Positions 1 to 5,900 of a stretch of DNA of 10,795 nucleotides are shown one piece after another. Position numbers and translations under genes: made by a program. Every line of letters starts with the position of its first letter. Positions within the stretch are counted from its first letter, which is position 1. The notes below the pieces were generated by a model, which was given only the letters and a program-made list of their open reading frames with translations, searched no databases and was not told where the DNA came from. Origin of the DNA: UBA9732 sp963606545 (GTDB lineage Bacteria > Spirochaetota > Spirochaetia > Sphaerochaetales > Sphaerochaetaceae). The stretch covers positions 1 through 10,795 of the forward strand of contig CAVCYP010000052.1 of the NCBI GenBank assembly GCA_963606545.1, read 5' to 3'.

Positions 1-11
1 TTGGAGGAAGT

Positions 12-1499
12 ATGAAAAAAGGTATTATCGTACTTTTGATTACGGTGCTGGCTGCAGGAATGGTTTTCGCTGCTGATCCTACACTTTCTGGAAGCGTTAC
101 CACGACTTTTAAGTACAACTTGGATGAAAACCACGATTTTGGTTTCAACGCTGAGGGTTCAAGAAAAAGTATCAAAACAGAGTTTAAGTTCTCATTTGAC
201 ACAGTGTCTTTGACAAAGGGTTCAACAGGTGAGAATAAGCCTTATGCTGAAATTGAAGCAACAGCATCTGTTTCAGCAGACGACGTTAAGTTGAGCGCAA
301 AGGATGTTGCATCTGTTGATGTAAAGAAGGATTACATTTTCAATCTTCATCTTACTGCAAACATCACAAAGGCTAACATTGTTGGTGAAGGTTGGAAGAT
401 TAACCTTCTTGGTGCAAAGGCTGGTTCTGACTACGCAAAGGCTGCAATTGACTTAAGAACAGCAGATTACAAGAAGTACGTTGCTCTTGATTTTGTCTAT
501 GATTTTAACAAGGCAGACGGCGTAACTGTTACAGTTGACAAGTATGGTACAGTTGCTGTTGGTCTTACAGGCGACAAGGACAATACAAACGCATCTATCT
601 ATGCAGAAACTGCTGCTGATCTTCTTAAGTTTGATGATTTTGCTCTTCAGTTTGCTGGTACATTCACAACAAAGGCTGGAGACAAGAAGGCTGGTGCTTC
701 TGCTAAGGCTGCTTATACAACAGATGCTCTTAGCGCTGGCTTGGCTGCTGACTTTGGTTATGATGCTGAAAAGCTCAATGCTGATGTTGCTGTTAACGCA
801 GGCTACAAGCAGGAAGAGTTTGGTTTGACATTTGATGCTTACTATGCAACATATGCAAAGGCAACAAAGGGTACTGCTGAAGAGACTAACTATCTTGGTG
901 CTCAGATTGTTGGTGATGTTACTGCTGTTAAGACAAATGTTACTGTTCAGGCATTTGACTTCCTTGATGATCCAGAGGATGTTGGTGGCACAGAAGGAAG
1001 AAAAGAGCTTAACGTTATCGTTAACAACACTTATGTTGAAGGCTTAGATGTCACAGTTTCTGCTCTTAACCTTGTTAAGGACGAAAGAGATGTCAGCGTT
1101 GAAGCTACAATTTCAATGATTGATAATCTTGAGCTTACAGTATACGGAAACGAGCTCATTAACAAGCAGGACTTAGGTTTTGATGCAACTTACACAGGCA
1201 TTGAGAAGTTTACATTCGTAGCTGGTGCTGAGTATGTTATCAAAGACAAGGAACTTGGACTTTATGGTCAGGTCAACTATGCAGCAGACCTCTTCACAGC
1301 TTATGCTAGAGCTGAGTTCGCAAAGGCTGACGGCGAAGATGCACACCTTGGACTTTCCGCTGGTGTTGAGTCAACAAAGCTTATTGATAATGCAACTCTC
1401 TCACTCACATGGGCAGCACTCAAAAACGGCCACACAACCAACGATGTTCTTAACAAGAGCTACGGCGAAGTTGTTGCAGCATGTAAGATTTCTTTCTAA
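12..1499 (+). CDS. Beta-barrel outer-membrane protein (Treponema sheath/porin-like)
   Basis: Predicted exported outer-membrane protein of 495 residues. Residues 1-20 form a Sec signal peptide (Lys-Lys, hydrophobic core, likely cleavage after the Ala of VFA at 20). The rest is alternating polar/hydrophobic beta strands rich in Ala, Thr, Lys and Asp with no other hydrophobic helix, and the protein ends in Phe (KISF), the usual C-terminal signal for barrel insertion. The pattern resembles Treponema major-sheath/porin-like proteins, but I cannot place it in a named family. ATG at 12 follows a GGAGG ribosome site at 3-7. Codon use is strongly biased (GCA, ACA, AAG, GTT), as expected for an abundant protein. 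The promoter is outside the window and a strong terminator follows. The last 50 or so residues match the decayed reading frame at 5658-5820, so a paralogue once existed nearby. Confidence 0.8.
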   Translation: MKKGIIVLLITVLAAGMVFAADPTLSGSVTTTFKYNLDENHDFGFNAEGSRKSIKTEFKFSFDTVSLTKGSTGENKPYAEIEATASVSADDVKLSAKDVASVDVKKDYIFNLHLTANITKANIVGEGWKINLLGAKAGSDYAKAAIDLRTADYKKYVALDFVYDFNKADGVTVTVDKYGTVAVGLTGDKDNTNASIYAETAADLLKFDDFALQFAGTFTTKAGDKKAGASAKAAYTTDALSAGLAADFGYDAEKLNADVAVNAGYKQEEFGLTFDAYYATYAKATKGTAEETNYLGAQIVGDVTAVKTNVTVQAFDFLDDPEDVGGTEGRKELNVIVNNTYVEGLDVTVSALNLVKDERDVSVEATISMIDNLELTVYGNELINKQDLGFDATYTGIEKFTFVAGAEYVIKDKELGLYGQVNYAADLFTAYARAEFAKADGEDAHLGLSAGVESTKLIDNATLSLTWAALKNGHTTNDVLNKSYGEVVAACKISF

Positions 1500-1524
1500 T
1501 CAAAGAAACAAATTTGATTACATT

Positions 1525-1551
1525 AAGGTCGCTCGCGAGGGCGACCTTTTT
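1525..1551 (+). terminator. Intrinsic terminator of the outer-membrane protein gene
   Basis: The arms AAGGTCGC (1525-1532) and GCGACCTT (1541-1548) are perfectly complementary around an 8-nt loop, followed by a run of five T (1547-1551). It lies 25 bp after the stop codon. A closely similar hairpin sits after the paralogous gene remnant at 5605-5628, on the other strand. Confidence 0.9.
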
Positions 1552-1566
1552 CTGTATCTAACTATC

Positions 1567-1596
1567 ATCAAATTTGATTGAAATAAAGGTTATACT
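1567..1596 (+). promoter_or_regulatory. Possible promoter/operator before the 130-residue gene
   Basis: A perfect 12-bp palindrome ATCAAATTTGAT (1567-1578) is followed 12 bp later by a -10-like TATACT (1591-1596). There is no good -35 box at normal spacing. The core CAAATTTGATT also occurs at 1509-1519, before the terminator. This is the only promoter-like signal between the terminator and the gene at 1659; the evidence is weak. Confidence 0.3.
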
Positions 1597-1658
1597 GACC
1601 TAGATTTTAAGGGATATCGGGATTAGGCGAAATGGGGATTATGTGGTAGAATTCGGGT

Positions 1659-2051
1659 ATGGATTACGTGAAAGAAAGGCAAGAAGCAATTGATGCGGGG
1701 CGTAGGGCTTTGCGTTCTTTGAGAGAGGCTAAGCGGCAACTTTCTGCGGCAAAAGGCCTTGGCTGGTGGGATTTGCTGGGAGGTGGCACTTTTGTCTCTA
1801 TTGCTAAGCAGTTTAAGATAAATAATGCTAAGAATGCGCTGTCTGAGGCTAAATCTGACCTTAGAATATTTAGTCGAGAGCTAAGTGACCTTTCTATGGA
1901 GCCTTATATTGCTATTGGAGATTTCTTGGCCATTTTTGATATGATGGATAGTTTCTTTGCAGATGTCCTAGTTCAGAGCCGGCTTAGTGAGGCCTCTCGT
2001 AAAGTTGATGAAACAATAGCTTGGGTTGAGGATGCACTTAGGAGAATCTAA
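1659..2051 (+). CDS. Conserved-looking 130-residue helical protein of unknown function
   Basis: Function not recognised. The protein is soluble with no signal peptide. An N-terminal amphipathic helix (about 2-33, heptad-like, rich in Glu/Lys/Arg/Ala) is followed by a Gly/Trp-rich turn GLGWWDLLGGGTF (33-45), a second helix (about 49-76), an acidic-aromatic stretch around 80-105, and a last amphipathic helix (about 106-129) containing VQSRLSEA. I recall uncharacterised proteins of similar size and layout, including the WWDLLGGG-type motif, from Firmicutes; that is memory, not a search, but it hints at acquisition from outside. ATG 1659 is the first start after an in-frame TAG four codons upstream; the ribosome site is weak. 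It is a single-gene unit, convergent with hipA, and a palindromic repeat lies between them. No metal or catalytic motif is evident. Confidence 0.7.
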   Translation: MDYVKERQEAIDAGRRALRSLREAKRQLSAAKGLGWWDLLGGGTFVSIAKQFKINNAKNALSEAKSDLRIFSRELSDLSMEPYIAIGDFLAIFDMMDSFFADVLVQSRLSEASRKVDETIAWVEDALRRI

Positions 2052-2089
2052 CTGCAGTGGTATTGTGCAAGGGATAGTTGCTTTAAGGC

Positions 2090-2122
2090 TACTGAATTTA
2101 GATTATAATAATTGTGATTCAG
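2090..2122. repeat. Palindromic repeat, copy 1 (no -35 box)
   Basis: This is a 33-bp match to 4124-4156 in the same orientation with two differences (2113 C to T; 2116 A to G). Outer arms CTGAAT and ATTCAG and inner arms GATTAT and ATAATT surround a central A at 2107. Both changes turn a Watson-Crick pair into a G-U pair in a plus-strand transcript, so the fold would be kept. TATAAT is present (2104-2109), but nothing like TTGACA stands 16-18 bp before it. The repeat lies in the 76-bp gap between two convergent genes, five bases from the hipA stop codon, and is followed by no T-run, so it is not an ordinary terminator. Confidence 0.85.
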
Positions 2123-2127
2123 AAAGT

Positions 2128-3243
2128 TTAGGAAATATCGGTTTTGAGCAGATGGCTTGTAGCGTACTTAATTTCTTGTGCACTTTGTAATAGCTTGTTG
2201 CGCTCAAGACCACTTTGTTCGCCAAGTTTGACTAAATCCTCTAGCCCGATATCTTTTCCTTTTCCGTTTACTGTTGTGGACTGCTCATTCCAAGCTGTTG
2301 TAGAATAGGTAAGGTCGTAGGCTGGGGATAGCCTCCATTTTCTTTGGGAAATGTCATACAAGAAGGAAAAGTTCTTGCTGTGATCGTCTTGGTTGTGAGA
2401 AAATACATTGAAACACATCAAATCAAAAATTCTTTGTAATTCTTTTGTGTCTTTTGATAGGAACCAACTAAGTTTGAATAGGTGTTTGTAATCTAAAGCC
2501 GGGACTCTGTGTGAGGTCTCAAGTAATCCTGAGGTTGAAATCATATGAGTTTTTGTGAGTCTGTCAAATCTTTTGGTCGCAAAGAATCCTTTGCATAAAT
2601 TAGACTTCAAAAGAGTGAATTCTGGAACTTCAATTCCACAGGCTTTTGCAACGTTATTATAGTTGTATTCCATTAAGCCCATGTCTTTTGAGTCATATGC
2701 AGATGGAAATTTGACAATCCAGGAAGAACCATTTCTATTTAAATTTATCTTTGGTCTGGCTCCATTTGAAGAGCTTCCTATAATGAAAAATTTATCTATG
2801 AAGGCACTAGAATCCTTGTCCTCGAGAATTTCTCTTGTTTCCTTATAAAGGGCATCGAGATTTAATGATTGAAATTCTGAGACAGAAGTTTCTGATGGTT
2901 CATATCTAAGAGCACCAGAGCTTTCTGGAGTCAACAATGTAAGTCTAGTCAATGCCGAGATTTCGTTAGGATTTATGCCATGTTTTATTAAGTATCGGTC
3001 TGTGATAAGATGTCCCCAGCCGTCAGGTAAGGAGTCATTAAATACGCCAAAAATGCCGTCAAAAGGTTCTGATTCAGCTATGAATAGTTTATTGGTTAGT
3101 GGTAGAGACAGGGGACTAATGCTAAAACCCTCTGAAATCCATGTTGCATCATATTGAAAGGCTGTATGTCCTTTGTCGACTTGGGCAATTGTTCCTACGT
3201 GAGCAGAATCTAGGAATACTTCAATCTTATTTACGTTTTTCAT
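2128..3243 (-). CDS. hipA: HipA-family serine/threonine kinase toxin
   Basis: Toxin of a type II HipBA module. E. coli HipA phosphorylates glutamyl-tRNA synthetase and stops growth; the target here is unknown. The N-terminal HipA domain is residues 5-115, including the family signature DSLPDGWG (70-77). The kinase domain shows the P-loop-like GSSSNGARPK (156-165), where Ser158 aligns by spacing with the E. coli autophosphorylation site Ser150; the ATP lysine in IVKFP (Lys178); the catalytic loop NQDDHSKN (284-291), where Asp286 is the likely base; and the metal motif SPAYDL (306-311, Asp310). All key residues are present, so it should be active. At 371 residues it is shorter than E. coli HipA (440). 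Its start overlaps the end of hipB by 17 bp, indicating translational coupling. The 3' end abuts a palindromic repeat. Confidence 0.9.
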   Translation of the reverse strand: MKNVNKIEVFLDSAHVGTIAQVDKGHTAFQYDATWISEGFSISPLSLPLTNKLFIAESEPFDGIFGVFNDSLPDGWGHLITDRYLIKHGINPNEISALTRLTLLTPESSGALRYEPSETSVSEFQSLNLDALYKETREILEDKDSSAFIDKFFIIGSSSNGARPKINLNRNGSSWIVKFPSAYDSKDMGLMEYNYNNVAKACGIEVPEFTLLKSNLCKGFFATKRFDRLTKTHMISTSGLLETSHRVPALDYKHLFKLSWFLSKDTKELQRIFDLMCFNVFSHNQDDHSKNFSFLYDISQRKWRLSPAYDLTYSTTAWNEQSTTVNGKGKDIGLEDLVKLGEQSGLERNKLLQSAQEIKYATSHLLKTDIS

Positions 3244-3514
3244 CTAGTACCTCTTGGATGGAGTTGTAGTGGCGTTTTGTAAAGAGCTCAAGAAGTTCTT
3301 TTTCGCAGTCCAAGACGCGGGCAAGTTTCACGAAAGAGTCTAGCGAGAGATGGCCTGTCCTTGTAAAACGACGGTACGAGGCATATGTGACGCCTGCTTG
3401 ACTTGCAAGTTGCATTTGCGTCAATTTAAATTGTTTCCGTCTTTTCTCTACGTTTGAGGCAATGGTTTGCATTACCTCTGCATGGGTCATTACTAGTTGA
3501 TCTATATTTAACAT
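3227..3514 (-). CDS. hipB: HipB-like antitoxin, Xre-type helix-turn-helix
   Basis: Antitoxin and autorepressor partner of HipA, 95 residues. The helix-turn-helix spans about 29-60: LTQMQLASQAGVTYASYRRF (31-50) has the Gln-Leu-Ala, Gly-Val-Thr and recognition-helix pattern of the Xre/HipB fold. The C-terminal tail (about 75-95) is charged and helical. Start choice: ATG 3514 opens the longest frame and lies directly against a palindrome holding the -10 box, with no Shine-Dalgarno sequence, which fits a leaderless message. ATG codons at residues 9 and 15 are alternatives, and the last has GAGG only 2 nt before it. The gene precedes hipA with a 17-bp overlap, the usual antitoxin-first order. Confidence 0.85.
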   Translation of the reverse strand: MLNIDQLVMTHAEVMQTIASNVEKRRKQFKLTQMQLASQAGVTYASYRRFTRTGHLSLDSFVKLARVLDCEKELLELFTKRHYNSIQEVLDEKRK

Positions 3515-3550
3515 TGCTAATATTTTAGCATTCTATGCGCAAAAATACAA
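3515..3550 (-). promoter_or_regulatory. hipBA promoter with overlapping operator palindrome
   Basis: Read on the minus strand, TTGTAT (3550-3545), a 17-bp spacer and TAAAAT (3527-3522) form a good promoter. The -10 box lies inside the perfect inverted repeat TGCTAA/TTAGCA (3515-3530, 4-bp centre). Transcription would start at or next to the ATG at 3514, so the hipB message may be leaderless. A HipB dimer on this palindrome would cover the -10 box, giving simple autorepression. Confidence 0.6.
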
Positions 3551-3674
3551 GTTTTTGTTAATATGTTAATGCCAACATCATTGAATCTTAATTACGCTCC
3601 GGATAAATAATCCTTCTAGAGTTTGTCCCTTTTTCATCAAAATGTGGTTAAAAAATGGAGAAGCTTATGTTATT

Positions 3675-3952
3675 GATGGGAATCATAGATAGATAGGATA
3701 GACAATAAAGATAGGATAGACCACATTGACGGGATAGACCACATAGATTGGGAACTAAGGCAACTACTAGGCCAACTATTAAGGTCACTAAGCCTACTAG
3801 CCCTACTATATGGGAACTAAAGAGGGAACTAGGCCAACTATTAAGGTCACTAAGCCTACTAGCGTTGGTAGGCATTTGGTCTCGCTGGTAGCGTGCGTGA
3901 CGTTTGTGCCCGTTTGGTAGAGTTGGTCCCGCTGGTACCATTGGTGACATTT
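3675..3952. repeat. Degenerate array with a 9-bp period between hipBA and the ATPase gene
   Basis: About 30 units, mostly 9 bp with some of 11-12 bp, run without a break, and the unit changes along the array. From 3692 the pattern has an 18-bp period: GATAGGATAGAC at 3692 and 3710 and a one-step variant at 3728. From 3755 to 3867 units begin CTA (CTAAGCCTA, CTAGCCCTA, CTAGGCCAA). From 3868 units begin GTA, GTC or GTG (GTCTCGCTG, GTAGAGTTG, GTCCCGCTG, GTACCATTG). An exact 35-bp duplication is embedded (3766-3800 and 3828-3862, 62 bp apart). A 114-codon minus-strand frame reads through it but looks like a by-product of the period. This array accounts for much of the 650-bp gene-free stretch 3515-4172. 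Confidence 0.8.
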
Positions 3953-3970
3953 CTTGTTTCTTAGAATTAA

Positions 3971-4129
3971 GAACCCCTAGAAAAGAAATCACTATTAAAA
4001 CTTAAAGCTTGGCCAACAGATTTTCGGAAGAGCATCAAAACCGGCAAAAAGGGAACAAACTCAAGAGTGAGCCATAATACAGAAAAGGCCACCTTTGCAG
4101 ATGTATCAGAGCAAATTGACATTTACTGA
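3971..4129 (+). other. Open stretch of 52 codons without a start, possible gene remnant
   Basis: After an in-frame TAA (3968-3970) there are 52 sense codons ending at TGA (4127-4129), which lies inside the left arm of the palindrome. The C-terminal residues (TEKATFADVSEQIDIY) look protein-like, and Lys codons are frequent. There is no ATG and no ribosome site. It could be the tail of a gene whose 5' part was lost when the array formed, or chance. I recognise no family. Confidence 0.25.
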
Positions 4130-4143
4130 ATTTAGATTATAAT
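4116..4143 (+). promoter_or_regulatory. Consensus promoter of the ATPase-nuclease gene
   Basis: Perfect -35 TTGACA (4116-4121), 16-bp spacer, perfect -10 TATAAT (4138-4143). The predicted start is near 4150, leaving an untranslated leader of about 23 nt before the ATG at 4173. The -10 box is at the centre of the palindrome at 4122-4160, so a protein bound there would block RNA polymerase. Confidence 0.8.
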
Positions 4144-4160
4144 AATCGTAATTCAGTAAA
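4122..4160. repeat. 39-bp near-perfect palindrome, copy 2, probable operator
   Basis: Outer arms TTTACTGAATT (4122-4132) and AATTCAGTAAA (4150-4160) and inner arms GATTAT (4135-4140) and ATAATC (4142-4147) are all perfectly complementary around the central A at 4141; only two positions per arm do not pair. It overlaps the promoter of the downstream gene and ends three bases before its ribosome site. A 33-bp copy recurs at 2090-2122 in the same orientation. The size and symmetry fit a site for a dimeric or tetrameric DNA-binding protein. Confidence 0.9.
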
Positions 4161-4172
4161 TATGAGGTGGAT

Positions 4173-5567
4173 ATGTTTGTTGGTAGAGAAGAAGAACTTG
4201 GCTTGCTACAAGATTTGTATGCTTCTGAGAAATTTGAATTTTTGGTTCTGTATGGAAGAAGGAGAGTTGGTAAGACATCGCTTTTATGGCACTTTGCACA
4301 GAACAAAAATGTAATTTTCTTTTCTGCTCAGGAGAAAAACGATAGCTTAAATTTATCGGATTTCTCTGCTTTGATTCAAAATCATTTCAGTGATAACTCG
4401 TATGGTACTTTCTCTAGCTGGCAGAATGCTTTGAATTATATTGGAGACAACGCTGATGAACGACTCTTGGTTGTGATTGATGAATTTCCATACATTGCCT
4501 CTGAAAATCCTTCTGTTAAAAGCATTTTACAGCATACGATAGATCATTCTTGGAAGAACAAAAATATCTTTTTAGTTCTTTGTGGTTCAAGCATTAGCTT
4601 TATGGAAACAGAAGTTATGGGTTTTAAGAGTCCACTCTTTGGCAGATCCACATCTCAGTTGGAGATAAAAGGTTTTGATTATTTAGATAGTGCTAAGTTC
4701 TTTCCTAATTATAATAACGAAGAAAAGCTTTTAGCTTATGGTATTTTAGGTGGTATTCCTTGTTATTTGGAGCGTTTTGACGATTCAAATACAATAGAAG
4801 TAAATATTTGCAATAATATTTTAAAAACAGGTTCCTTCTTAAAAGATGAGCCACAGGCTCTGCTTAAGATGGAAGTTAGAGAACCAGTAATTTATAATAG
4901 CATCTTGGAAGCAATTGCAACTGGCTCAACAAGATTGAGCATAATTAGTGACAAAATCCATGAAGAAACTCAAAAGTGCTCGAAGTATTTAAACACATTA
5001 CAAAACCTAAAAATTATTGAAAGGATAACACCCGTTGGTGATGGTGAGGCTTCTAAAAAATCTATATACAAAATTGTAGATAATTTTTTTCAATTTTGGT
5101 ACAGATTCCTTTTTAAGGACAAGAGTTATATTGAAATTATCGGGCCAGAGAGGGCAGCAAAAGAGATTCTGGAGCCTGAAAGCATTTCAAATTATATGGG
5201 GCTAATTTTTGAGCATATTTGTTCGGAATATATGACCCGTATGGCAAAATGTGGCAATTTGCCAGTAACGCCTAGTTATATTGGCAAATGGTGGGGCGCA
5301 AATCCAACTACAAAAAAACAAGATGACATTGATGTTTTGGCTTTGGGAAGAGACGGGACAAGCGCAATTTTTTGTGAGTGCAAGTTTAGAAACACACTTT
5401 TTGATAAAACCGAGTTTGAAGACTTACTTACTGCTTCTGACTGTTTTGCTCAAATAGAACATAAATACTATTATTTGTTTTCAAAGAGTGGTTTCACCAA
5501 ATGGGTTCTTGATGAGGCCACTTCAAGACCTAATGTTAAGCTAATCACAATGGATGAATTATTCTAG
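4173..5567 (+). CDS. AAA ATPase-winged helix-DUF234-like nuclease fusion
   Basis: 464-residue protein of the archaeal-type ATPase_2/DUF234 family, whose cellular role is not established. The ATPase domain (1-235) has Walker A GRRRVGKT (28-35), Walker B LLVVIDE (98-104), a sensor-like LVLCGSS (134-140) and a conserved-looking FGRS arginine (Arg158). A winged helix spans about 238-300, followed by the family motif DNFFQFWYRF (303-312). The C-terminal domain (340-435) has the PD-(D/E)XK pattern: DIDV (385-388, Asp387), then ECK (402-404, Glu402 and Lys404), plus the family WW (373-374). ATPase and nuclease residues all look intact. ATG 4173 is preferred over GTG 4167 because GAGG (4164-4167) is correctly spaced for it and the protein then begins MFVGREEEL. 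A strong promoter in a long palindrome suggests autoregulation by the winged helix. No partner gene is adjacent, so it acts as a single-gene unit. Confidence 0.85.
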   Translation: MFVGREEELGLLQDLYASEKFEFLVLYGRRRVGKTSLLWHFAQNKNVIFFSAQEKNDSLNLSDFSALIQNHFSDNSYGTFSSWQNALNYIGDNADERLLVVIDEFPYIASENPSVKSILQHTIDHSWKNKNIFLVLCGSSISFMETEVMGFKSPLFGRSTSQLEIKGFDYLDSAKFFPNYNNEEKLLAYGILGGIPCYLERFDDSNTIEVNICNNILKTGSFLKDEPQALLKMEVREPVIYNSILEAIATGSTRLSIISDKIHEETQKCSKYLNTLQNLKIIERITPVGDGEASKKSIYKIVDNFFQFWYRFLFKDKSYIEIIGPERAAKEILEPESISNYMGLIFEHICSEYMTRMAKCGNLPVTPSYIGKWWGANPTTKKQDDIDVLALGRDGTSAIFCECKFRNTLFDKTEFEDLLTASDCFAQIEHKYYYLFSKSGFTKWVLDEATSRPNVKLITMDELF

Positions 5568-5576
5568 TTTAATTTA

Positions 5577-5595
5577 GAGACTATTGGAGACTATT
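5577..5595. repeat. Short tandem duplication of GAGACTATT
   Basis: Two copies of GAGACTATT (5577-5585 and 5587-5595) with one base between, just after the ATPase-nuclease stop codon. It could be replication slippage or a small scar at the edge of the accessory block. Confidence 0.5.
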
Positions 5596-5604
5596 TAAGT
5601 ATAA

Positions 5605-5628
5605 AAAGGTCGTTCTTGCGAGCGACTT
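5605..5628 (-). terminator. Decayed terminator of the outer-membrane gene remnant
   Basis: Read on the minus strand, a hairpin with arms AAAGTCG and CGACCTT is followed by five T. It differs from the terminator at 1525-1551 at only a few bases; one change creates an A-C mismatch in the stem. On the plus strand the same stem pairs with a G-U and could help end the ATPase-nuclease transcript, but the T-run there is only three. Confidence 0.6.
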
Positions 5629-5657
5629 TAATAAATAATGCAATGTAGGTTCTAATA

Positions 5658-5822
5658 TTAGAACTTGATTGTTGCAGAAGCTGTGATAGCACTATTCTTC
5701 TTTGCAACAAAGTCTGCACCCTTCCAAGTGAGAGCAAGCTCTGCATTTTCAACAACCTTTGAGGATGTGACGCTGAGCTCTGGTTTAACAGAAGTGCAAG
5801 CTTCTTTCTTTGTGACATCAGG
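5658..5822 (-). pseudogene. 3' remnant of a paralogous outer-membrane barrel gene
   Basis: The last 45 or so codons match the C-terminus of the gene at 12-1499: NAELALTW against NATLSLTW, the preceding SSKVVE against STKLID, and an end in IKF against ISF. The frame closes with TAA at 5658-5660. Toward the 5' side similarity fades near 5820; no signal peptide, ribosome site or barrel body is present, and the plus-strand promoter of the next gene follows within 40 bp. The full gene was therefore lost by deletion and only its end and terminator survive. A 63-codon frame starting at 5849 can be read, but nothing suggests it is translated. Confidence 0.7.
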
Positions 5823-5857
5823 GATAGAAAAACAATTCAAAGATACCAAAACTGTGT

Positions 5858-5894
5858 TATAATCCTCCGGTGTGCGTAAAATGTGCCTAAAGGA
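5858..5894 (+). promoter_or_regulatory. -10 box and ribosome site of the Wzi-like gene
   Basis: A perfect TATAAT lies at 5858-5863; -35 candidates are weak (AATTCA at 5834-5839, 18-bp spacing). The Shine-Dalgarno AAGGA (5890-5894) is six bases before ATG 5901 and decides the start against the in-frame GTG at 5883, which has no ribosome site. Confidence 0.5.
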
Positions 5895-5900
5895 AAGTGT

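Noticed and set aside
1225..1581. 118-codon plus-strand frame overlapping the outer-membrane gene end
   Set aside because: It is an out-of-frame shadow of the barrel gene that runs through its terminator.
2090..2122. Terminator for hipA or for the 130-residue gene
   Set aside because: The palindrome is AT-rich, lacks a T-run on either strand, and its other copy is a promoter region.
3675..3952. CRISPR array
   Set aside because: There is no constant repeat with unique spacers of equal length; units are 9-12 bp and adjoin one another, and no cas gene is present.
3648..3992. 114-codon minus-strand frame across the repeat array
   Set aside because: It reads through the 9-bp-period array, which keeps frame by its multiple-of-three step. 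It has no ribosome site and a low-complexity product with no recognisable domain.
4106..4306. 66-codon minus-strand frame over the ATPase promoter
   Set aside because: It is antisense to the promoter, palindrome and start of a well-supported gene, and has no start signal.
5591..5818. 75-codon minus-strand frame over the remnant and its terminator
   Set aside because: It is an alternate frame of the decayed outer-membrane gene end; the frame with the barrel-like C-terminus is the one closing at 5658.
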